From contig KL197716.1 in the NCBI GenBank assembly GCA_000697665.1, forward strand, positions 115,682 to 179,681: a stretch of 64,000 nt of DNA. The letters run 5' to 3'. The DNA comes from Jaapia argillacea MUCL 33604 (taxonomy: Eukaryota > Basidiomycota > Agaricomycetes > Jaapiales > Jaapiaceae). The translations under genes and the position numbers were made by a program. The notes beneath the pieces are model-generated. The model worked only from the letters and a program-made list of their open reading frames with translations. It had not been told where the DNA came from and ran no database searches. The stretch's first letter is position 1, and each line of letters begins with the position of its first letter. Positions 56,223-64,000 of the stretch are shown here, one piece after another.

Positions 56223-58090
56223 ATGCCTCGCCATCCTCGACGAGCAGCTCGAACCAAGAAGATCATCAAGACTTACATCCATTTTGTGAAGCTGCAGAAG
56301 ACTCGAGACAGGAAATTCAGCCGCAAACTTGCCCATTTCATCGGTCGCCAGGTGCCACAACCTCAACCCCCGAGACGCCGTCGCTCAGACTCTCTCTCGT
56401 CGATCAGCTCATTCGGCTCCCTCTCGTCCTTCGACTCAAAGTCTTCATCTGAAAGTGGCTCCGATTGGTCCGACATACTTGGCCATGGATGGCGCTTCGC
56501 AGGTGGATCCAACACATCTCTGGAATCTCTTGAAGCTATCGATGATGATATGCCCACATTGGAGGCACTGGGTTCAGATGATGACTCGGATGTGTTGTTG
56601 GACTCTGAGGACTCTGGGATGGATGGGGATGAGGAAGGGGAGGACGGGGAGGATGAGTTCGAAGTCTTGATGGATTTGTTGGACCTGGTGGACTTTGAGG
56701 GTGATGAAGTGTCGGGAATGCTATTTTCGCCACGTCTGGGCTGGTATGTTCGACTTGTGGTCCAAGATATGTATGCCCATCACTACGAAATGCCCCGGAA
56801 CACCCTCCCTCGAGGACCTGCCTACCTACCACACGTTTTGACGAGCCAGAAGTTACAACGACCTGATCAATTCCGAGAAGCTCTTCGTGTCACTCCTGCC
56901 ACCTTTGATGAGATGGTAAAGGAACTCACGATTGATCCCGTCTTTTCGAACAACTCTCAAAATGCCCAACTTCCCGTAGAAACCCAGCTCGCCATCACAC
57001 TTTACCGATTCGGCCACAATGGCAATGGTGCCAGCCTACAGCAAATCGCAAACTGGGCGGGTGTGGGGAAGGGAACTATCGACCTTGTTACCCAGAGAGT
57101 CATGAAGGCGGTGTTGAGCCGGAGGTTCATGGAGAAGGCAGTCCCTTTCCCAACGGTGGAGGAGAAACAGAAGGCCAAGGCTTGGGTACAGAGCCGCTCA
57201 TGTAAGGCGTGGCGTGATGGGTGGTGTCTTGTTGACGGAACCTTGATTCCTCTTTACGACAAACCCTTTTGGTATGGGGAAAGCTATTTTGATCGGAAAA
57301 GCAACTACTCCCTTAACATCCAAGTTCGTTATCCCCTTTGTTTCGGATGCGAGTAGCTTAGGGCTGAATCTCATTTCATATCAGATTGTGTCGTTACCAA
57401 ACCTACAGATCATCGACTATGGCTTCGGTTTTACTGGCAGCACCCACGATTCAACTGCATGGCAGAAGACCTGATTCGCCCAAGAGCATGAGCAGTTATT
57501 CGACGACGGTGAGTTTATCTGGGCAGACTCTGCCTATCTGGTGCGCAGGGGCCATATATCTCTCGTTATCACAAATGCCTCATACCAAATTCTTTCAGAT
57601 TTCGACATGGATAGTCGCACCATACAAGAAACCTGAAAGGGATATACCTGAGAACGAAGAGTTCAATCGACATCTCTCCATGGTACGCATTCGATCGGAA
57701 CACGTGATCGGCTATCTTAAAGGCCGTTTTCACTCGTTGAAGAGCCTTCGCGTAAACATCAAGGATGAAGCCTCACACAAGTTTGCAACCTACTGGGTTG
57801 TCGCTTGTATTGCTCTCCACAACTTTGCCCTACGTTGTGAGGAACAGGAGCGAGCTGCTGGCGAAGACTCAGATGCTGTGGATGCTGATCCATTCATTGC
57901 AGAGGGGTTGTCCTCATCATCAGACTCTGACGACAATGCTCGTCGCCAGCCATCCCGACCATCCACAACACGCTTACAGGCTGGTAAAGCAAAACGTGAA
58001 GATCTGAAGCGAGCATACTTCGAGGCAAAGGATCACAGATTGTGGCAACGGGCGAGACATCGACGTGATTCAGGTTCTGATACAGACTAG
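56223..58090 (+). CDS. Harbinger transposase (DDE_Tnp_4 type), one premature stop
   Basis: Exons 56223-57323, 57385-57540 and 57599-58090 keep phase and would encode 582 residues. N-terminus basic (MPRHPRRAARTKK), then Ser-rich and acidic stretches. Helix-turn-helix-like region PVETQLAITLYRFGHNGNGA, LQQIANWAGVGKGTIDLVTQ. DDE core: first Asp in LVDGTLIPLYDKPFWYGES, second in IDYGFGFTGSTHDSTAW, third acidic residue in RSEHVIGYLKGRFHSLKSLR. TGA at 57472-57474 lies where an Arg codon CGA is expected (KT.FAQEHEQ). It cuts and pastes the element with a 3-bp target duplication. The start at 56223 is the first Met before the basic stretch; an upstream in-frame Met at 56172 is less likely. Confidence 0.85.
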
Positions 58091-58122
58091 TACTCATATA
58101 TACGACTCTCCTAGTTGACAAT

Positions 58123-59907
58123 TCAAGTCATAGTATTCTCTCCTCCTGCTTGCCCGTCTGGTCCTTCCATTTGGTGGGTATAAGCCTGAACAAAGGCCCC
58201 AATTGGATCATCATCAGGGTTTGAATGGCTGAGGCTGTTGCCATCCACAGTCTCGTTGACGGAGAAGGGGGTGCCAGAGTCGGAGCAACTATAAGAGGTA
58301 GATGTGCTTGTATATTCGGGCATCGGCACAATCGGAGGGAAGCTGCCTTGCTGACTCGGGCTGTAGTTGTATTGGTTTGGTGCGAAGTTGTTGGACATAG
58401 ATGGGGAGGAATACATCTGAGAGTGGTGACCCGAGCTCGAGTGTCTGGTGTTGGGCTGATTGTGAGCGAAGTGACCGTGAGCAGACTGGCTAGGAGCATG
58501 TCTGTCCATCCCCAACACCGCCATGCGGTAAGAGTGGTCCTGCTCCATCTTGAGCCTCAACAGGTTCACCTTCTGCGTCTTCAGATCTACCTTTGCCTTT
58601 ATCTTCACTGCCTCAATCTCGTACTTCGACTTCTCTGTCTTGGCCTTCACCTTCGCCAACTCCAGTGCCTTTTGTTTCGTCACCTCCTCCGTCTTGGCAA
58701 TCTCTTCAAATTCCTGCATGAACTTGGCTTTCTTCTGAGGCTTTGTCGTACTGGCAGGGAGTGATATTCCTGGGCGCGCAGGAGTTCTCTTCAGGTTGTC
58801 AGCTCGATTGGCGGTGTTCTTCGACTCGGATGTCGGTTCGGCCTTCACAACTTTCGAGACACCTTTTTTCCTCTTCTCTCCGACTTGCTGGCCATCGCCA
58901 TCCTCTGTATCCTCGCTGACCTCAGAATCACTTGTCTCGATCTCGATGACTGACATGCCTCCACTTGCCGTACCCGCCCTCTCTACTTCCGGAATAGCCT
59001 CGTTGCCATCATCAGAGTGCTCTTCTTTGACGGCCAACAAGACTTCGCCATCAATCTTGCTTCCGGAGTTCCCTAAACCAGCTGGGGTAAGGTTTGGGCA
59101 CTCGGCGATGAGATCTCGCATTTCCCAATACCATGGGGTGCTCGCCTCATTCTCCTCTGGATAGTCTCTCGTTAGCGCTGAGCCACTCTGATATTCTGAA
59201 GTTCTCGAAACATACGCCAGATATTCGCAATCTCAGTCCCCTCCCATATCTTGCTCTTTTTGAGCCCTTCTCCTGTCTTTCCCATCTTCTCAGTCAATAC
59301 ATGGGTCATACTCGCCATTCTGGGCAAGCAAATTTGTCAAGGTTGGACAGATCTGTGAGAGAGGATCTGGCTCACCCATAGAGACGGTTCTTTATCTTAT
59401 CAGTCCATTTCCACTTCTCTTCTGCTGTCCCAGATTCAGCGACGGGAGCAAAGGCCTCACCATACTCCGGATCGTCAGTGAAGAGTGCAAGACAGAGAGC
59501 CCAATGAAACTCGGTCTTCTTTTTCCCCCCTCCCTTGCTCGTCGATGAGCCTGTGCCACAGGATGGGTAAAGTCCTTCCTTGATTTCTTCATTATCTCGC
59601 ACCTCGTTGACCAACTTCCAGCTGAGTTTGTGGTCATCAGCCTCCCACCTGTGTGTTACCAGCTATGTTAGTCAAAAAAACACCGAGTCTTTCTTCAGAC
59701 GATAAGTTTTCCATACCGAAGCTTCACTACAGGCTCCTGGGCCTTGGCTTCTGGCACTTCCTTGGTGACAGGCTTGCTCTCGGACTTGGTAGCCGCTTTC
59801 TTCCCTGAAGGCTTCTTTGCATCTGCTTTGGTCTTCTTCGGTGGCTTTGTTTTTGTGGGTGAAGTTGTCTCCCGAGCGGCGGAAGAATTTTTAGTTTGAC
59901 GACCCAT
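58123..59907 (-). CDS. Harbinger-associated Myb/SANT-like protein
   Basis: Starts MGRQTKNSSAARETTSPTKT, a Lys/Ala/Pro-rich basic tail, then after an intron (59838 region to 59650) WEADDHKLSWKLVNEVRDNE and EFHWALCLALFTDDPEYGEA, the Myb-like fold that in Harbinger partners recognises element ends and brings the transposase to the nucleus. A further exon has MGKTGEGLKKSKIWEGTEIA. The last exon (59121-58123) has an acidic part, a long coiled coil (TKQKALELAKVKAKTEKSKY) and a Ser/Asn/Gln-rich tail. The third intron near 59150-59200 was not placed to the base. No lesion seen. Confidence 0.7.
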
Positions 59908-60257
59908 AGGGGTTAACTGTTGAAGGGTATCGAGGGTGTACTACAAGCTGTTGATTTGTCGAGCACGGCGGCAGCAAGGGAGGGGGGGCGGAAGCAAAGG
60001 ACGGAAGCAAACAAATTTTGTATAGGATGTCTTAACCTGGTTACTACTTCTGACAAATATATATATATACGTGTGATAACCACAAGCAAAGGACAGACTC
60101 AGAATCGAGGAGGAATCGTTGCAGCCCCTACTCAAGAGTAGGGGCTGGGATTCTGTCCGATTCTGGTTTCACACGATTCTGGAGGTGAAATCGTATCCAA
60201 AACCCAAACTCAGAATCGACCCAGAATCAATGAGAATCGTGCACTCTGACTGCTACT

Positions 60258-60860
60258 AATGGCCGGAACCCAAGAAGGTTAAAGAATTTCAATCCTTCCT
60301 GGGATTCTGCAATTTCTACTGACAATTCATTCACGACTTCTCGAAAATCACCAAACTGTTATTCAAACTAACCAGGAAGGAACACAAATGGGACTGGACT
60401 GCCAAATGCCAGGAAGCCTTTGACAAACTCAAGGCATTGTTCACATCATCCCTGACACTAGTAACACCAGACACCACCAAACCATTCCAAATCGAATGTG
60501 ACGCATCTGATTATGCCACAGCACCATTCTCACAGCGCATGCAGTTGGAGGACGATGGAAAATGGCACCCAGTTGCATATCTATTGAAATCCTTATCAGA
60601 CGCAGAACAGAATTATGACATCTATGATAAGGAACTACTTGCAATTGTTCGCTCCTTGGAAGCATGGTGACACTATCTGGAGGGATGTACCCATCAGATC
60701 AAAATCTACACTGACCACAAGAATCTGGAATACTTTCGAAACACCCAGAAGCTTAGTCGACGACAGGCACAATGGGCCCAGTTCCTGACAAGGTTCGATT
60801 TTGAACTAATACACAAACCTGGGAAGACCATAAGGAGGGGGTGGATACCAACAATCAGGA
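60258..60860 (+). CDS. E2 RT end and RNase H region (fossil)
   Basis: After the Harbinger: KKVKEFQSFLGFCNFY, then the Ty3 RNase H: PFQIECDASDYATAPFSQRM, HPVAYLLKSLSDAEQNYDIY, DKELLAIVRSLEAW and IKIYTDHKNLEYF. It removes RNA during reverse transcription. Fossil. Confidence 0.75.
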
Positions 60861-60879
60861 CAGGATTCTACTAGGCCCC

Positions 60880-61940
60880 CAACTTTTCGCTAAACAAGTC
60901 AATATCACTGGATGAGGAACTGCTTCAACGCACTCCCCCATCATTGCACGACACATCCAACTAGCAATACAAAGCATAATAACAGCAAACCCCAAGGAAC
61001 ATATACAGATAGTAGGAGATTCAGACCTAAAAAAGGAAATCAGAATGAATAATGAATTGGATGACTCAGTAGCAACAGCACTTGACTCCATTCGCACACA
61101 AGGACCACAATCCCTTACCAAAGGACTAGAGGAATGGAACCTAGAAGACAGATTAATCCTCTACCGAGGGAAGATATACGTACCCAAGAACACAGATCTA
61201 CAATGAAAAGCCGTAAAGTCATGTCACAACCCCACCCTAATGGGACACCCTGGAAGATACAAAACCCTAGAAATCATGCAATGAGACTATTGGTGGCCTG
61301 GCATATCGATATTTGTCAAGAATTACATTGAAGGATGCACGACATGCCAATCAATCAAACCAAACAACAACCTAACACAAGAACCGCTACATCCGACAGA
61401 AATCCCAACATGACCCTTCGAAATTGTGACACAAGATCTCATCACAGGCATTCCAGAAGTAGACAGTTTCAACGCCATCCATGTCCTCACCAACCGCTTT
61501 ACCAAAACAGTAATATTCACACCTTGCAACAAAACCATAGATGCCAATGGAACAGCAGAAATTCTCATCAAAGGCGCCTTCAGACGCTATGGATTACCAG
61601 ACAAAGTGATATCAGACCGAGGACCCCAATTCACATCCCAAGTGCTCTGTGCCATATTCAACCGACTTGACATCAAATCAGCATTAAGTGCAGGATATCA
61701 CCCAGAAACCGACAGAGCCACCAAAAGAGTCAACCAGGAACTAGAAATATTCCTCCAAGTGTACTGCAACCATACCCAAAACAATTGGCCATTGCTCCTT
61801 TACGCCGCAGAACTATCTCACAACACATGTATACACTCCACAACCAAGAAAACACCATTTGAACTCATGTATGGGTACCAAGCCAAGGTCAAACCATTGT
61901 TCAGACCCACACCCAATGTCCCAGCAGCCGAACAATGACT
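60880..61940 (+). CDS. E2 integrase region (fossil)
   Basis: Zinc-binding region and core: DLITGIPEVDSFNAIHVLTN with the first Asp, LPDKVISDRGPQFTSQVL with the second, YHPETDRATKRVNQELEIFL with the Glu. The order is that of Ty3 integrases; the C-terminal chromodomain follows. Fossil. Confidence 0.8.
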
Positions 61941-62001
61941 CGAAGAACTCAAAAGGTCAAGAGAGGAAGCGGAAGCGTGCCTCAAACTGGCAGCCGAAGC
62001 A

Positions 62002-62538
62002 ATGAAAAGCCAACATGACAAATATGGAACGAAAGGACCCGACTTCAAAATTGGAGATTTAGTTTGGCCAGAAGGGAAGAATGTCAAAACCGAATACCCC
62101 AGTGCCAAACTCTCCCCCAAAAGACACAGTCCCTTCAGAATAGAAACAATCATTGGATCAGAAACCTACCAGTTCAAATTACCCAAGACATGGAGAATAC
62201 ACCTGGTCTTCCGCACAGGACTATTGACTCTGTATAAAGAAACCACCGAACACAGACTAAATTACCCCCAACCCGTACCCGACTTGATCACTGGAGAAGA
62301 AGAATTTGAGGTGGAAGAAGTCATCAAATCAAAATACGCTGGACAAGGGAAAAAATCCGTCAAGTATCTGGTAAGATGGAAAGGATACCCAGACTCAGAG
62401 AACACATGTGAAGACATGAAGAACCTCCATAACTTGTCGGAGTTAGTAGAAACATTCCATCAGAAACACCCCAAAGCTCTCAAGCCAGTCAAACTAGCCT
62501 TTGTGTTACTCAGGATACCTGAAGAAGAATGGACCTGA
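62002..62538 (+). CDS. E2 integrase C-terminus with chromodomain (fossil)
   Basis: FKIGDLVWPEGKNVKTEYPS is the GPY/F-type module; EVEEVIKSKYAGQGKKSVKY, LVRWKGYPDSENTCEDMKNL is a chromodomain with the W-K-G-Y core. Chromodomains steer chromovirus integration to marked chromatin. Fossil. Confidence 0.8.
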   Translation: MKSQHDKYGTKGPDFKIGDLVWPEGKNVKTEYPSAKLSPKRHSPFRIETIIGSETYQFKLPKTWRIHLVFRTGLLTLYKETTEHRLNYPQPVPDLITGEEEFEVEEVIKSKYAGQGKKSVKYLVRWKGYPDSENTCEDMKNLHNLSELVETFHQKHPKALKPVKLAFVLLRIPEEEWT

Positions 62539-63172
62539 CTCTGGATAGACATCGCAGCTAGACGCACAGCCATGGAAAGCCTCCCGAACCTTTCAGAATA
62601 TATGTCAAAACATCCAAACCTGGAACAAATAAAGGCACATCTGGCTAGACTGAAAAAATTCATTCCTCAGCAAATACTCCAGCAGCACCACCAACCACCC
62701 AGTCAATCACCCATGCCCCGCCAAACTCAACATGCCACCCCACAAGATCGACACCATCCTCACCTTCATCTGCTGCCTCATCCTCATATTGATGGAAGGA
62801 GTCCACCTTCTCATCATCCTCTGCACCTACACCCGTGGAGCCCTCATCCACATCCATGGCTGACTACTCCAGTTAGTAATCGGCACCACCCGTGCTATGT
62901 ATCAGCTGATCGCGATACACGAGATCCATTTTCACATCGATCTGGAGGGAAATGTGGGATACCACCTCAGTGACCTATATAACGAGGAGGATGTCCTGTG
63001 TCCCTGGCAGACTACACCCACTCCTCCACCCCCAACAGCACCTTTGCCAGGGACACCCAATCTCCCCACTTCACCACCTCATGCACACACCCCTGTCACC
63101 ATCGAGAACAACCCCCTCTTCCCTGTCCCACTAATCGCTACCCAGTATACCCCGTCACCAACTCTGTCTACT
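62539..63172 (+). other. E2 region after pol
   Basis: A Pro/His-rich open stretch, first MESLPNLSEYMSKHPNLEQI then TTPTPPPPTAPLPGTPNLPT, which goes on beyond the solo LTR (WDPLDHLRKRLEQLHDL). Perhaps an extra 3' frame of this chromovirus lineage; function unknown. Confidence 0.4.
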
Positions 63173-63734
63173 TGTTATGAGCGCCTTAGCGTTAGCGTAA
63201 GGTAGCGAATAAGGCTTGTAAGTCTTCTGGGTATTTCTTGCTAACTGGTACTCAGGCTACGATCTTGAGGCAATAGAGGATGACGAGAATGAGCGAACCA
63301 GTTGAAGGATACAACTAAAGCGCTGTATTGTTCAAGTGGACAAGCTACCGAATACAAAGTAGGTAGGTGTCCTTATATACTACAGGAACAATGGGATATC
63401 GAACAATGTACTACAGACAATAACGAACGAGACAATGTCTAAGGACAATGGTGAGCGAGTTAAGGTTCAGAACAATGACAATGAACAATGAAGGTAGAAC
63501 AATGAAGCAGAGAACAATGATGAGGCTGTACAAGGCTGTACAAGATGAGTCATTGGATGTTATAAATAGTACAAGGTCCAAGATAAGATAATGTCCGAGA
63601 TAGGATAAGATAAGATAAGATAAGATAAAAGGACACTAAGTATCATAGACAAGGGAAATGATACGAAAGCAAATGAAGTCTAATAAAAGAATGAAACTAG
63701 CAGAAAATATACAAGTCCAGACGTGTTCACAACA
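63173..63734 (-). repeat. Solo LTR of the E2 family, minus orientation, inside E2
   Basis: 562 bases, read on the minus strand from TGTTGTGAACACG to GCTCATAACA, with perfect CTACT duplications at 63168-63172 and 63735-63739. Shares the TATATAAGGA box and AGCTTGTCCACTTG with the other copies; carries a GATAAGATAA run at about 63577-63627. Confidence 0.85.
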
Positions 63735-63739
63735 CTACT

Positions 63740-64000
63740 GGGTGGGACCCCCTTGACCACCTTCGCAAACGTCTTGAACAACTCCATGACCTTAACAACC
63801 CCAGCCACCCCACTACTTGCAGTAATACCCCTGACTACAAGAACTTCGAGACTGCTGACGAATTTGAATAGAACCCACCCCTGCCTTCACTCATCACAAT
63901 GTGGGGAACCCAATCTGCCTACTAACGGAATTGTGCCGTTATACCATTTCGACCGTAACTCCATCGAAACAAGTATACGACATCCCCTCTCTTTGGATCG
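63740..64000 (+). other. E2 3' sequence up to the window edge
   Basis: Continues the post-pol frame for about 40 codons (ending NFETADEFE), then no feature. The 3' LTR is not reached. Confidence 0.35.

Larger units (their letters stand above)
55987..60257. mobile_element. PIF/Harbinger DNA transposon with transposase and Myb-like gene
   Basis: 4,271 bases. Inverted ends AGTAGCAGTCAGAGTG (left) and its complement at the right, with 3-bp duplication AAT outside (55984-55986, 60258-60260); removing element and one AAT restores the E2 RT reading across the site (IMEWPEPKKV). Two convergent genes end 32 bases apart (58090 and 58123), the typical Harbinger pair of DDE transposase and Myb/SANT-like DNA-binding protein. 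Subterminal zones contain repeated GATTCTG/CAGAATC motifs. Apart from one stop in the transposase it looks nearly whole, so it is a young insertion. Confidence 0.85.
37870..64000 (+). mobile_element. Ty3 chromovirus E2 with four nested insertions, running off the right edge
   Basis: A single Ty3-type element on the plus strand: 5' LTR 37870-38395, primer-binding site at 38398, gag (47.5-49.6 kb), protease (49.6-50.1), reverse transcriptase (50.5-51.1, 55.8-56.0, 60.3), RNase H (60.4-60.8), integrase (60.9-61.9) and a C-terminal chromodomain (62.3-62.5). The parts rejoin across E3, a hAT, a Harbinger and a solo LTR. The 3' LTR is not in the window. It is a fossil with numerous breaks and is the oldest layer here, as the others lie inside it. 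Confidence 0.8.

Overview
This window looks like a repeat-rich, subtelomere-like stretch of a filamentous basidiomycete (Agaricomycetes) genome. The evidence is many 50-70 bp introns with GT..AG borders, a Plavaka-type DNA transposon, a PIF/Harbinger element with its Myb-like partner gene, a hAT element, chromodomain-bearing Ty3 retroelements, and NACHT (STAND/NLR) genes of the kind expanded in mushrooms. The species cannot be told from the sequence. No rRNA, tRNA or CRISPR was seen.

Layout. 1-12.1 kb: a Ty3-like retroelement (E1, minus strand) split by a two-gene Plavaka DNA transposon (1.34-8.03 kb). 12.2-27.4 kb: the host gene island. It holds two SAM-dependent methyltransferase genes (13.1-14.3 and 20.9-22.0 kb), two very large NACHT genes (15.1-18.8 and 23.7-27.4 kb) and further methyltransferase fragments. 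27.9-29.8 kb: a fragmentary Ty1/copia element carrying a nested solo LTR. 30-37.6 kb: a decayed third methyltransferase plus NACHT pair, with two MITE-like elements and a solo LTR. 37.9 kb to the right edge: one Ty3 chromovirus (E2) into which four other elements have inserted: a minus-strand LTR element of unusual content (E3, 38.4-47.3 kb), a hAT (51.1-55.8 kb), a Harbinger (55.99-60.26 kb) and a solo LTR (63.2-63.7 kb). Target-site duplications or host joins show most of these borders to the base.

The most interesting system is the NACHT family. Hand splicing of the minus-strand copy gives one uninterrupted 1,059-residue reading over 11 exons. It runs from a helical N-terminal domain (possibly MLKL-like), through a canonical NACHT (GVAGLGKTT; MDALDEC), to a C-terminal protein-kinase fold lacking the beta3 lysine and the DFG aspartate, i.e. 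a pseudokinase. The plus-strand paralogue has the same exon plan and the same losses. This resembles an NLR sensor fused to both halves of an MLKL-type executioner. Each NACHT copy lies next to a methyltransferase copy, in three different relative orientations.

Silencing by CpG-to-TpG decay appears to shape the window. The 30-37.6 kb copies differ from the 13-27 kb copies largely by such transitions, and several breaks in the DNA transposon genes fit CGA-to-TGA changes. Coordinates of exons were derived by eye; domain names rest on motif recognition, not on searches.
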